A program made the translations under genes and the position numbers. The notes beneath the pieces are model-generated. The model saw nothing but the letters and a program-made list of their open reading frames with translations. It was not told the DNA's origin and did not search any database. Below are positions 53,325 through 61,738 of a DNA stretch of 64,000 nt, one piece after another. The first letter of the stretch is position 1, and every line of letters starts with the position of its first letter. This DNA is from UBA2334 sp049653005 (lineage in GTDB: Bacteria; Pseudomonadota; Gammaproteobacteria; Burkholderiales; Burkholderiaceae_C): the NCBI GenBank assembly GCA_049653005.1, contig JBASFL010000065.1, forward strand, positions 62,001 to 126,000. The letters are read 5' to 3'.

Positions 53325-54329
53325 TCAACGCAAGCTGCAGGCCGGTGCGGCCACGGCCAGGCGGGCCAGCACGTCGGCGCGGCTGGGCGGCTGGCAACCG
53401 GCTTGCTCGCAGTTGAGCGATGCGCTGGCCACGCCCCAGCGCAGCAGCTCTTGCAGGTGGGCATCTGTCAGCGCCAGCTGGTGGGGCAGCACGTTCGCTT
53501 GCGCCGCCTGGGCCACCCAGGCGTTCACCAGGCCCGCCAGGAAGCAGTCGCCCGCGCCCACCGTGTCTTTCACCTGCACCGGCGTGGTTTCGGTGGCGTG
53601 CCAGGCGCGGCCGTCGGCGGTCAGCAACACGGCGCCTTTGGCGCCCAGGGTCAGCGCCATGAGGGCGGCGCCGGTGTGTTGCATCAGTTCGCGGGCGGCG
53701 GCCACGGGGTCGGCGTGGGTGTAGCCCATGCACACCAGGTCGTCGTCGCTGGCCTTCACCAGGTGGGCCTGGCGCAGGGCGCCCATCACGCTGGCGGTGT
53801 AGCGCTGGGTGTCGGGCACCACGGCGGGGCGCAGGTTGGCGTCCACCACCACGGTTTTGCCTGCGGCGCGCATGGCTTGCAGCCAGGGCTGGTAGATGCC
53901 GGTGTCGTCGGGCAGCAGGGCCAGGCAGCCGGTGCACACCAGTTGCAGCGCGGGCAGGGCCTGGCACAGCGCGGTCAGTTGCGCGGCAGAGGTCTGGCGG
54001 TCGGCCACGCCCTCGCGGTAGAAGCCATAACTGGCCTTGCCCTGGGCGTCCACCCCCACCACGGCCAGCGAGGTGGGCTGGGCCACGGTGTTGTCGGCGG
54101 GCATGTGCACCCCTGCGGCCACCAGCGCGCGGCGCAGGCCCTGGCCAAAGGTGTCGGCCGACAGGGGGTTCAGGTATTGCGTGGGCACGCCGCCCAGGCC
54201 CAGGGCGCGCGCCAGGTTGTAAACCGCGCCGCCGTCGTGGGGCATCAGCGAGCCATCGGGCTGAAAAATCATGTCCATCAGCGCCTCACCGGCGGCGACC
54301 ACTTTCACGTTTGTGTTGGGGTTTTCCAT
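53325..54329 (-). CDS. PfkB family fructokinase
   Basis: A 334-residue sugar kinase. EALMDMIFQPDGS opens the fold, GGAVYNLARALGLGG (about 33-47) is the first PfkB signature and DTVGAGDCFLAGLVNAW (about 260) carries the catalytic Asp and anion hole. Context (fructose-type ABC transporter, pgi, Entner-Doudoroff genes) makes fructose the best substrate guess. It is the first gene of the leftward operon, with a good promoter and a divergent neighbour. ATG 54329 is the chosen start. Confidence 0.88.
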   Translation of the reverse strand: MENPNTNVKVVAAGEALMDMIFQPDGSLMPHDGGAVYNLARALGLGGVPTQYLNPLSADTFGQGLRRALVAAGVHMPADNTVAQPTSLAVVGVDAQGKASYGFYREGVADRQTSAAQLTALCQALPALQLVCTGCLALLPDDTGIYQPWLQAMRAAGKTVVVDANLRPAVVPDTQRYTASVMGALRQAHLVKASDDDLVCMGYTHADPVAAARELMQHTGAALMALTLGAKGAVLLTADGRAWHATETTPVQVKDTVGAGDCFLAGLVNAWVAQAAQANVLPHQLALTDAHLQELLRWGVASASLNCEQAGCQPPSRADVLARLAVAAPACSLR

Positions 54330-54363
54330 AAGTAAATCCAGTTGATTTAATAAGCTGACCGCG

Positions 54364-54392
54364 AATATAGTTGCGCCGTGTCTGAACAACAA
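54364..54392 (-). promoter_or_regulatory. sigma-70-type promoter of the frk-zwf-pgl-edd-eda operon
   Basis: On the minus strand TTGTTG (54392-54387) and TATATT (54369-54364) are separated by exactly 17 bp, 35 bp before the frk start. It is the best-matching promoter I find in the window. Confidence 0.6.
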
Positions 54393-54425
54393 GCGTGGAT
54401 TTCCCTGATAAACAGGTGTCCACGC
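54393..54425. promoter_or_regulatory. interrupted inverted repeat in the frcB leader, candidate operator or mRNA hairpin
   Basis: GCGTGGA (54393-54399) pairs with TCCACGC (54419-54425), and inside CCTG (54404-54407) pairs with CAGG (54413-54416). The element starts one base beyond the frk -35 hexamer. It may be the site of the ROK-type regulator encoded at the end of the rightward operon. Confidence 0.5.
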
Positions 54426-54483
54426 CCCACCAGGCCCACCGCGTGTTTTTCATTTCCGCACATTTTTCCAATCGGAGACTTCC

Positions 54484-55482
54484 ATGACTTTTGCCCGCAC
54501 CCTGACCCTCAGCGCCCTGGCCCTGGCCACCTCTGCCGCTTTCGCTGCCGAACCCGTGATCGGCCTGATCACCAAAACCGAAAGCAACCCTTTCTTCGTG
54601 AAAATGAAAGAGGGCGCTGACGCCGAGGCCAAGAAACTGGGTGCCAAGCTGCTGAGCGCTGCGGGCAAAACCGACGGCGACAACGCCGGCCAAGTCACCG
54701 CCATGGAAAACATGATTGCCGCCGGTGCCAAAACCATCCTGATCACCCCCAGCGATGCCAAGGCCATCATCCCCGCCATCAAAAAGGCCCAGGGCCAAGG
54801 CGTGATGGTCATTGCCCTCGACAGCCCCACCGACCCCGCCACCGCCGTGGACGGCCTGTTTGCCACCGACAACTACAAAGCCGGTGTGTTGATCGGCCAA
54901 TACGCCAAAGCCGCCCTGGGCAACAAAAAGGCCGTGATTGCCACGCTCGACCTGTTTCCCGGCCATCCCGTGGGTGCACAGCGCCACAACGGCTTCCTGA
55001 AGGGATTTGGCCTGACCGCCCCCGATGCCAAGAGCAACGAACTCGGTGGCAAAGCCGCTGGCGTGGTGTGCATGGCCGACAGCTTCGGTGACGCCGCCAA
55101 AGGCCAGACCGGCATGGAAAACTGCCTGCAAAAGAACCCTGGCATCAACCTGGTTTACACCATCAACGAACCCGCTGCTGCCGGTGCCTACAAGGCGCTG
55201 AAGGCCGCTGGCAAGGAAAAAGACGTGGTCATCGTGTCGGTGGACGGCGGCTGTGCCGGTGTGAAAGACGTGGGCGCGGGCGTGATTGCCGCCACCAGCC
55301 AGCAATACCCCCTGCGCATGGCCGCCATGGGTGTGGCCGCGGGCGTGGAATACGCCAAAACCGGCAAGAAAGTGGCCGGTTACACCGACACCGGCGTGAC
55401 CCTGATTGCCAACAAGGCCGTGGCCGGTGTGGACAGCAAAGACGTGAAAACCGGCATGGACCTGTGCTGGGGCAACAAATAA
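54484..55482 (+). CDS. frcB: sugar ABC transporter substrate-binding protein (FrcB type)
   Basis: A 332-residue periplasmic protein. The signal peptide ends near ATSAAFA (about 21), and the mature domain starts with PVIGLITKTESNPFFVKMKE, the ribose/fructose binding-protein pattern. The closing region around GVDSKDVKTGMDLCWGN is like FrcB. It would bind a pentose or hexose; fructose is inferred from neighbours. GGAGA 6 bp before the ATG supports the start. Two GC-rich hairpins follow it before frcC. Confidence 0.85.
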   Translation: MTFARTLTLSALALATSAAFAAEPVIGLITKTESNPFFVKMKEGADAEAKKLGAKLLSAAGKTDGDNAGQVTAMENMIAAGAKTILITPSDAKAIIPAIKKAQGQGVMVIALDSPTDPATAVDGLFATDNYKAGVLIGQYAKAALGNKKAVIATLDLFPGHPVGAQRHNGFLKGFGLTAPDAKSNELGGKAAGVVCMADSFGDAAKGQTGMENCLQKNPGINLVYTINEPAAAGAYKALKAAGKEKDVVIVSVDGGCAGVKDVGAGVIAATSQQYPLRMAAMGVAAGVEYAKTGKKVAGYTDTGVTLIANKAVAGVDSKDVKTGMDLCWGNK

Positions 55483-55518
55483 GGTCTGAGCCTTTGGCTT
55501 GACCTGCAACGACGGACA

Positions 55519-55576
55519 CCGCCCGCACCAGACGGGCGGGCCGTCACCACTCCCCTGGCCAGCTTGTGGGCCAGGG
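55519..55576 (+). promoter_or_regulatory. two GC-rich hairpins between frcB and frcC
   Basis: CCGCCCG (55519-55525) pairs with CGGGCGG (55533-55539), and CCCTGGCC (55553-55560) pairs with GGCCAGGG (55569-55576). Neither is followed by a T-run, so they more likely protect the frcB mRNA end or lower expression of frcC-frcA than act as full terminators. Confidence 0.6.
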
Positions 55577-55620
55577 TGGTGTGGCAGCCTCCTTTTCAAC
55601 AAAACGGATTGGCCTCCGCC

Positions 55621-56580
55621 ATGAACACCCTCACATCGAAACTGCCTCCCATGGGCACCCTCGGGCCCTTCATTGCCCTGGTGTGTGCCTGCCTGTTTTT
55701 TGCCACGCAGAACGAGCGTTTTCTCACGCTGCAAAACTTTTCCCTGATCCTGCAACAGGTCATGGTGGTGGGCACCATCGCCATCGGCCAGACCCTCATC
55801 ATCCTCACCGCTGGCATCGATTTGTCGTGCGGCATGATCATGGCGCTGGGCAGCATCGTCATGACCAAAATGGGCGCCGACTTCGGCCTGCCCGCCCCCG
55901 TGGCCATCATGCTCGGCATCACCGCCACCACCTTGTTTGGCCTGGTCAACGGCCTGTTGGTGACCAAGGCCAAGCTGCCCCCGTTCATCGTCACGCTGGG
56001 CACGCTGAACATCGCGTTTGCCATCACCCAGCTGTATTCGGGTTCGCAAACCATCACCGAAGTGTCTGAAGGCATGACGTGGCTGGGCAACTCGTTCCGC
56101 ATTGGCCAAACCAACATCCTGTATGGCGTGGTGCTGATGCTGGCGCTGTACCTCATCACCTGGCTGTTTCTGCGCGAAACCGCGCCCGGCCGCCACATCT
56201 ACGCCGTGGGCAACAGCCCCGAGGCCACCCGCCTTACCGGCATTTCCACCGACAAGGTGCTGCTGGGCGTGTACGTGCTGGCCGGTGTGTTCTACGGCCT
56301 GGCCTCGCTGCTGAGCGTGGCCCGCATCGGTGCGGGCGACCCCAACGCCGGGCAAACCGAAAACCTGGACGCCATCACCGCCGTGGTGCTGGGCGGCACC
56401 AGCCTGTTTGGCGGGCGCGGCATCATCCTCGGCACCCTGGTGGGCGCGCTGATCGTGGGGGTGTTCCGCAACGGCCTCACACTCATGGGCGTGTCGTCGG
56501 TGTATCAAATTCTGGTCACTGGCGTGCTGGTGATCCTGGCGGTGTTGACCGACCAAATGTCTCGCAAGGGAGTCCGGTAA
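55621..56580 (+). CDS. frcC: sugar ABC transporter permease (FrcC type)
   Basis: A 319-residue inner-membrane permease with about eight to ten helices. TLIILTAGIDLSCGMIMAL near 60-78, PPFIVTLGTLNIAFAIT (about 120-136) and AVGNSPEATRLTGI (about 197) are standard for the RbsC/FrcC branch, and the ending NLDAITAVVLGGTSLFGGRG fits. The TAA stop shares one base with the ATG of the ATPase gene. I chose ATG 55621; the upstream frame overlaps the hairpin region. Confidence 0.88.
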   Translation: MNTLTSKLPPMGTLGPFIALVCACLFFATQNERFLTLQNFSLILQQVMVVGTIAIGQTLIILTAGIDLSCGMIMALGSIVMTKMGADFGLPAPVAIMLGITATTLFGLVNGLLVTKAKLPPFIVTLGTLNIAFAITQLYSGSQTITEVSEGMTWLGNSFRIGQTNILYGVVLMLALYLITWLFLRETAPGRHIYAVGNSPEATRLTGISTDKVLLGVYVLAGVFYGLASLLSVARIGAGDPNAGQTENLDAITAVVLGGTSLFGGRGIILGTLVGALIVGVFRNGLTLMGVSSVYQILVTGVLVILAVLTDQMSRKGVR

Positions 56581-57377
56581 TGAGCCCCAATTCTTCATCC
56601 CCCCTGGTGATGCAGGCCAAAGGCCTGGTCAAGCGTTACGGCCAAGTCACCGCCCTCGACGGTGCCGATTTCGAGTTGCGTGCCGGTGAAATCCTGGCCG
56701 TCATCGGTGACAACGGGGCGGGCAAATCCAGCCTCATCAAAGCCCTGTCGGGGGCCACCATCCCCGACGAAGGCGAGATGTTTCTGGACGGCAACCCCAT
56801 CCATTTCAAAAGCCCCCTTGACGCCCGCCGCGCCGGCATTGAAACCGTGTACCAAGACTTGGCCGTGGCCCCGGCCATGACGATTGCCGAAAACCTGTTC
56901 CTGGGCCGCGAAATCCGCCGCCCCGGTGTGCTGGGCAGCGTGTTCCAGATGATCGACAAAAAGGCCATGCTGGAGCAAAGCATTGCCCGCATGAACGACC
57001 TGAAGGTCGGCATTCGCAGCATGACGCAGGCCGTTGAAACCCTGTCGGGCGGGCAGCGCCAGTGCGTGGCCGTGGCCCGAGCAGCGGCGTTTGCCCAGCA
57101 CGTGGTCATCATGGACGAACCCACCGCCGCCCTGGGCGTGAAAGAGGGCAACATGGTGCTGGAGCTGATTCGCCGGGTGCGCGACAAGGGGCTGCCCGTC
57201 ATCCTCATCAGCCACAACATGCCACACGTGTTTGAAATTGCCGACCGCATCCACATCGCCCGGCTGGGCAAGCGGGCGGCGGTGGTCAACCCGAAAAAGA
57301 TCAGCATGAGCGACACCGTGGCCGTGATGACGGGCGCCAAAAGCGCTGCCGAACTGCCGGAGGACTGCCTTGCTTAA
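56580..57377 (+). CDS. frcA: sugar ABC transporter ATP-binding protein (single-domain, FrcA type)
   Basis: A 265-residue ATPase with one ABC domain, unlike the two-domain RbsA-type ATPases. Walker A GDNGAGKSSL is near 41-50, signature LSGGQRQCVAVARAA near 153, Walker B HVVIMDEPTAALGVKEGN near 175 and the switch His in LISHNMPHVFE. Single-domain size and the LGVKE ending of Walker B fit FrcA of fructose systems. It overlaps frcC by one base and the next gene by 8 bp. Confidence 0.88.
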   Translation: MSPNSSSPLVMQAKGLVKRYGQVTALDGADFELRAGEILAVIGDNGAGKSSLIKALSGATIPDEGEMFLDGNPIHFKSPLDARRAGIETVYQDLAVAPAMTIAENLFLGREIRRPGVLGSVFQMIDKKAMLEQSIARMNDLKVGIRSMTQAVETLSGGQRQCVAVARAAAFAQHVVIMDEPTAALGVKEGNMVLELIRRVRDKGLPVILISHNMPHVFEIADRIHIARLGKRAAVVNPKKISMSDTVAVMTGAKSAAELPEDCLA

Positions 57378-57822
57378 AGGAATAGACCCCCTGCTCAGCC
57401 CCGACCTGCTGAAGCTGCTGGCCGAAATGGGCCACGACGACGCCATCGTGCTGGCCGACGCCAACTTCACCGCCATGAGCCTGGGTGCGGGCAAACCCGT
57501 GTTGCGCCTGCCCGGCGTGGGCATGGCCCGCGCGGTGCAAGCCGTGGCCAGCGTGTTGCCCCTGGCCGACGACGTGCCGTGCCCCGTGGCGTTCATGCAG
57601 GTGGGCGGCACCGAGCCGCCTTACCTCAGTGGTCTGCAGCGCGACACTTTGGCTGTTTTGGAAGGTTTTGGGGTGTCCAGCGCACAACTGGAGCCAATAG
57701 AACGCTACGCTTTTTACGAGCGTGTCAAAACCGCCTACGCCATCGTGGTCACCGGCGAACTGCAGCCTTGGGGCAACTTCATTTTGCGCAAAGGCGTGAT
57801 CGGCGACACTCTGCGCTTATGA
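57370..57822 (+). CDS. RbsD/FucU family sugar mutarotase-like protein
   Basis: A 150-residue cytoplasmic protein. LLAEMGHDDAIVLADANFTA (about 17-36) and the closing YAIVVTGELQPWGNFILRKG are typical of the RbsD/FucU pyranase/mutarotase fold, and the size suits FucU. It would interconvert sugar ring forms before phosphorylation. The start is TTG 57370 with GGAGG 6 bp upstream, which decides it. It overlaps frcA by 8 bp and the regulator by 4 bp. Confidence 0.82.
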   Translation: MLKGIDPLLSPDLLKLLAEMGHDDAIVLADANFTAMSLGAGKPVLRLPGVGMARAVQAVASVLPLADDVPCPVAFMQVGGTEPPYLSGLQRDTLAVLEGFGVSSAQLEPIERYAFYERVKTAYAIVVTGELQPWGNFILRKGVIGDTLRL

Positions 57823-59054
57823 ACACCGCTGCCGATCCTGTGGAGCCCAACACCGACACAGCGCCCCTGCGCCCTCGGGGGTCCAACCAGGTCGGCATGC
57901 GCCAGTTCAACGACCGCGTGGTGCTGCAAGCCCTGCGCGTGCACGGGGCCACGCCCAAAGCCGAGTTGGCCCGCCTGACGGGGCTCACCGCGCAAACCAT
58001 CGGCCTGATCACCGCGCGGCTGGACGAAGACCAGCTGCTGCGCCGCGAGGCCCCCATTCGCGGAAAAATCGGCCAGCCCTCCATCCCCCTGGGGCTTAAC
58101 CCCGATGGGGCGTTTGCCGTGGGCATCAAAATCGGCCGCCGCAGCGCCGACTGGCTGTTGGTCGATTTCACCGGTGCCGTGCGCAAGCGCGTGGTCATGC
58201 CCTATGCCTTCCCTGAGGTGGGCACGCTGCTGCCCGCCCTGTCCACCAACCTCAACACCCTGCTGCGCAGCTTGGGGCCCCTGCGCAGTCGCGTGGTGGG
58301 CGTGGGTGTGGCCGCGCCCTTTTTGCTGGGCGGCTGGCACCGCATGCTGGGCTTGTCTGACGTGGAGTCAGACGCCTGGGCCCACATCGACCTGGGGGCC
58401 GAGGTGCAGGCCATGACCGACCTGCCCGTGAGCTTTGCCAAAGACACCACCGCCGCCACCGTGGCCGAGCTGGTGCTGGGCCGGGGCCGCGACATCACCA
58501 GTTTTTTGTACCTGTTCATCGACACCTTTGTGGGCGGTGGGCTGGTGCTGCACTCCCACCTGCACCGGGGCGTGAACGGCAACGCCGGGGCCGTGGCCTC
58601 TTTGCCCTTGCAAACCGCAGCGGCAGGGCAGGGCGCGGCGCCGCCCCAGCTCATCAGCCAGGCCTCGCTGTGGGACCTGGAGCAGCGCCTGCGCGAGCAC
58701 GGGCTGGACCCCGCCGCCGCCTACGACCAACGCGCCCTGCAAACCCCCTGGCTGGAACACACCCAGGCCTGGGTGGCCAGCTGCGCCCAGGCGCTGGCGC
58801 AGTGTGTGGTGTCGGGCACCGCGTTTCTGGATGTGGAGGCTGTGGTGGTCGATGGCTCTTTGGCCCCCGAGCTGCTGCAGCTGCTGCTGGAGCGCACCCG
58901 CGCCGCGCTGGCGGGCTACAACTGGGAGGGTCTGTTTGCCCCGCCCCGCATCGAGCAAGGCCAAATGGGGCCCGACGCCCGCGCGCTGGGCGGCGCGCTG
59001 TTGCCGCTGCACGCCTGCTTCGCGCCCGACCGGGACGTGTTCCTGAAGGCGTGA
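57819..59054 (+). CDS. ROK-type transcriptional regulator
   Basis: A 411-residue protein with an N-terminal winged helix-turn-helix (about 30-90; RVHGATPKAELARLTGLTAQ, then RRE) and a ROK kinase-like domain. The kinase nucleotide motif DxGxT is replaced by GIKIGRRS and the usual ROK zinc motif CxCGxxGC is absent, so it is divergent and probably a sugar sensor without kinase activity. As the last gene of the frcBCA operon it is the likely repressor of both divergent operons. It overlaps the mutarotase gene by 4 bp. Confidence 0.85.
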   Translation: MNTAADPVEPNTDTAPLRPRGSNQVGMRQFNDRVVLQALRVHGATPKAELARLTGLTAQTIGLITARLDEDQLLRREAPIRGKIGQPSIPLGLNPDGAFAVGIKIGRRSADWLLVDFTGAVRKRVVMPYAFPEVGTLLPALSTNLNTLLRSLGPLRSRVVGVGVAAPFLLGGWHRMLGLSDVESDAWAHIDLGAEVQAMTDLPVSFAKDTTAATVAELVLGRGRDITSFLYLFIDTFVGGGLVLHSHLHRGVNGNAGAVASLPLQTAAAGQGAAPPQLISQASLWDLEQRLREHGLDPAAAYDQRALQTPWLEHTQAWVASCAQALAQCVVSGTAFLDVEAVVVDGSLAPELLQLLLERTRAALAGYNWEGLFAPPRIEQGQMGPDARALGGALLPLHACFAPDRDVFLKA

Positions 59055-59073
59055 CGGGAAACCGTTTGGGCCT

Positions 59074-60264
59074 TCAGCCCAACAGCGCCTGTGCGAACTC
59101 CCGCGCGTTGAAGGTTTGCAGGTCTTCCAGCTTTTCGCCCACGCCAATGAAGTACACCGGAATGGGGTGCTCGCGTGCGATGGCCGCCAGCACACCGCCC
59201 TTGGCCGTGCCGTCCAGCTTGGTGACGATCAGGCCGGTCAGCCCCAGCGCTTCGTCAAACGCTTTCACCTGGGTCAGTGCGTTCTGACCGGTGTTGCCGT
59301 CGATCACCAGCAGCACTTCGTGCGGGGCCGTGGCCTGGGCTTTTTGCACCACGCGTTTGATTTTGCGCAGCTCGTCCATCAGGTGCAGTTGGGTGGGCAG
59401 GCGGCCGGCGGTGTCCACCAGCACCACGTCTTTGCCACGGGCTTTGCCAGCTGCCACCGCGTCAAAACTCACGGCCGCAGGGTCGCCACCGTCCTGGCTG
59501 ATGATGTCCACCGTGTTGCGGTTGGCCCACACACCCAGTTGTTCGCGCGCGGCGGCGCGGAAGGTATCGGCCGCTGCCAGCAGCACGCTGGCCCCGGCCT
59601 CGCTCAGGTGGCGGGTCAGTTTGCCAATGCTGGTGGTTTTGCCCGCGCCGTTCACGCCCGCCACCATGATGACGGTGGGTTCGTCCACCGCATCGGGCCC
59701 GCCACCGCCCCGCAGGCCCACGGCCAGGCCTTTTTCCAGCGGGGTCAGCAGCTCGGTCAGCGCGTCGGCCAGCAGGCCTTTGACGGCTGCCGGTTCGGTG
59801 GTTTTGGTGTCTTTCACCCGGCGCTTCAGGTCGGCCAGCAGGTGTTCGGTGGCTTTGACGCCCGTGTCGGCCATCAACAGCGCGGTTTCCAGTTCTTCGT
59901 ACAGGGCCTCGTCGATCTTCGTGCCCGTGAACACCGTGGCAATGCTGCTGCCGGTTTTTTTCAGGCCCGCCTTCAGTTTGTCCAGCCAGCCCGTGCGCTC
60001 GGGTTTGGCCTGGGTGGGCATGTCGGTCAGCGTGGGCGGGACGGCGGCGGGTGCTTCGGCGGTCGGTGAAGGGGCGGGCGAGGGCGCCGACCCAAACACC
60101 GACATCAGCCTCGACACCACAGACGGCGCGGGTGCGGGCGCTGCCACAGCGGCCGGTGCTGCCTGGGCCGTGGCCGGCGGTGTGGTGGGGGCAGGGGGCG
60201 CTGGCACCGCCACGGGCGGCTCAGCTGGGGTTTGAGGTGCTTTTTTTCGGAAGAACGAGAACAT
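59074..60264 (-). CDS. ftsY: signal recognition particle receptor FtsY
   Basis: An SRP-receptor GTPase of 396 residues. An acidic/Pro-Ala-rich A domain (about 10-90) precedes the NG domain with P-loop GVNGAGKTTSIGKL (about 205-218), DTAGRLPTQLHLMDEL, TKLDGTAKGG and the closing IGVGEKLEDLQTF. It docks ribosome-nascent-chain complexes at the membrane. It is read leftward and divergent from the M16 proteases, with 29 bp between starts, so promoters must overlap or lie inside the neighbours. Confidence 0.96.
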   Translation of the reverse strand: MFSFFRKKAPQTPAEPPVAVPAPPAPTTPPATAQAAPAAVAAPAPAPSVVSRLMSVFGSAPSPAPSPTAEAPAAVPPTLTDMPTQAKPERTGWLDKLKAGLKKTGSSIATVFTGTKIDEALYEELETALLMADTGVKATEHLLADLKRRVKDTKTTEPAAVKGLLADALTELLTPLEKGLAVGLRGGGGPDAVDEPTVIMVAGVNGAGKTTSIGKLTRHLSEAGASVLLAAADTFRAAAREQLGVWANRNTVDIISQDGGDPAAVSFDAVAAGKARGKDVVLVDTAGRLPTQLHLMDELRKIKRVVQKAQATAPHEVLLVIDGNTGQNALTQVKAFDEALGLTGLIVTKLDGTAKGGVLAAIAREHPIPVYFIGVGEKLEDLQTFNAREFAQALLG

Positions 60265-60293
60265 TGGCCACTTTCTGGTGTCAATGCCATTCT

Positions 60294-61736
60294 ATGAAAC
60301 CCATGTTTCCCACTTTGCCCCCCCTCATTCGCACTTGGGCCCTGGCCCTTTTGGGCGCTGCCGCTGCCACCGCTGCCCAGGCCGCCGCCCCGCCGTCCAC
60401 CCCACCGCTTGTTCACCAGCACACCCTGGCCAATGGCTTCACCGTCATCGTCCAACCCGACCGCCGTGCCCCCACCGTGGCCCACATGGTGTGGGTGCGG
60501 GTGGGCAGCATGGACGAAACCGACGGCACCAGCGGCGTGGCCCATGTGCTGGAGCACATGATGTTCAAAGGCACCCCCACCGTGAAGCCCGGTGAGTTTT
60601 CCCGCCGCATTGCGGCGCTGGGCGGGCGCGACAACGCGTTCACCAGCCGCGACATGACGGCCTACCACCAGCAAGTGCCCGCCCAGCACCTGCAAGCCGT
60701 CATGCAGCTGGAGGCCGACCGCTTCGCCCACAACCAGTGGAGCGACGACGAGTTCAAGCGCGAAATCGAAGTCATCAAAGAAGAGCGCCGCCAGCGGGTG
60801 GACGACCGGCCCCACGCCCAGTTGTTTGAAGCCCTCAGCGCCACCGCGTGGGCCGCCCACCCCTACCGCCGCCCCGTCATCGGCTGGATGAGTGACCTCG
60901 ACAGCCTCACGCCCGACGACGTGCGCGCCTTCCACCAGCGCTGGTACACCCCGTCCAACGCGGCCGTGGTGATTGCGGGTGATGTGGACCCCGCCCAAGC
61001 CCTGGCCTGGGCCCAGGCCACTTACGGGCAAATTTCCGCCCGTGCCGCGCCCCCGCGCAAGCCGCAGGCCGAGCCCGCCCAGCTGGGCGCCCGCCGCATC
61101 GTGGTCAAAGCCCCCGCCGAGCAAGCCTTTGTGGCCCTGGCCTATCCCGCCCCCCGCCTGACCGACCCCGATGCCGCAGACCCCGCCAGCCAAGACGCCC
61201 TGGCCCTGGTCATGCTTGCTGCCGTGCTGGACGGGTACGAAGGCGCCCGACTGGGCCGCCAGCTGGTGCAACGCCCCGCTGGCGAGCGCCTGGCAGATGG
61301 GGTGGACGCCCACTTCAGCGGCATGGGCCGGGGGCCTGCCCAGTTTGTGCTCAGCGGTACACCCGCGCCAGGCCAAAACCCCGACGCCCTGGCCCAAGCC
61401 TTGCGCGCCGAGGTGGCCCGCGTGGCCCAGCAGGGCGTGCCTTTGGAAGAACTGAACCGCGTCAAAAACCAATGGCGAGCGGCAGAGGTGTACAAGCTCG
61501 ACGCCGTGTTTGCCCAGGCCAACGAGCTGGGCCAGCAGTGGGTGCAGGGCTGGCCCCCTGGTGCCTCCGAGCGCCTGTTGGCCAGCCTGCGCCGCGTCAC
61601 ACCCGAGCAGGTGCAGGCCGTGGCGGCCCGCCATTTCGCACCCGAGCACCTCACCCAAGCCACCCTGGTGCCCGACCAGGCCGCGCTGGCCCAGCGCCGC
61701 GCCCAGGCCCGCCCCCGCCTTGATGTGCGTCACTGA
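60294..61736 (+). CDS. M16 family zinc metallopeptidase, catalytic partner
   Basis: A 480-residue protein, exported by a signal peptide (about 1-31, AAATAAQA). The inverted zinc motif HVLEH is at 84-88, with a downstream Glu in IEVIKEERRQRVDD near 163, so the active site is intact. The second half has the non-catalytic M16 repeat. In beta- and gammaproteobacteria such genes come in pairs with an inactive partner, as here. ATG 60294 starts in front of the signal peptide. The partner starts 2 bp after its stop. Confidence 0.9.
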   Translation: MKPMFPTLPPLIRTWALALLGAAAATAAQAAAPPSTPPLVHQHTLANGFTVIVQPDRRAPTVAHMVWVRVGSMDETDGTSGVAHVLEHMMFKGTPTVKPGEFSRRIAALGGRDNAFTSRDMTAYHQQVPAQHLQAVMQLEADRFAHNQWSDDEFKREIEVIKEERRQRVDDRPHAQLFEALSATAWAAHPYRRPVIGWMSDLDSLTPDDVRAFHQRWYTPSNAAVVIAGDVDPAQALAWAQATYGQISARAAPPRKPQAEPAQLGARRIVVKAPAEQAFVALAYPAPRLTDPDAADPASQDALALVMLAAVLDGYEGARLGRQLVQRPAGERLADGVDAHFSGMGRGPAQFVLSGTPAPGQNPDALAQALRAEVARVAQQGVPLEELNRVKNQWRAAEVYKLDAVFAQANELGQQWVQGWPPGASERLLASLRRVTPEQVQAVAARHFAPEHLTQATLVPDQAALAQRRAQARPRLDVRH

Positions 61737-61738
61737 AT

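Noticed and set aside
54286..56598. Long open frame on the minus strand opposite frcB-frcC
   Set aside because: Its translation is His/Gly/Gln-rich without domain character, the usual antisense shadow in high-GC DNA, and it lies wholly opposite a clear operon.
57650..57720. AT-richer stretch in the mutarotase gene suggestive of a repeat
   Set aside because: No consensus core is present and the protein segment fits the family.
59066..59082. Small hairpin TTGGGC/GCCCAA at the ROK-ftsY convergent end
   Set aside because: Only six pairs, no T-run on either strand; too weak to call a terminator.
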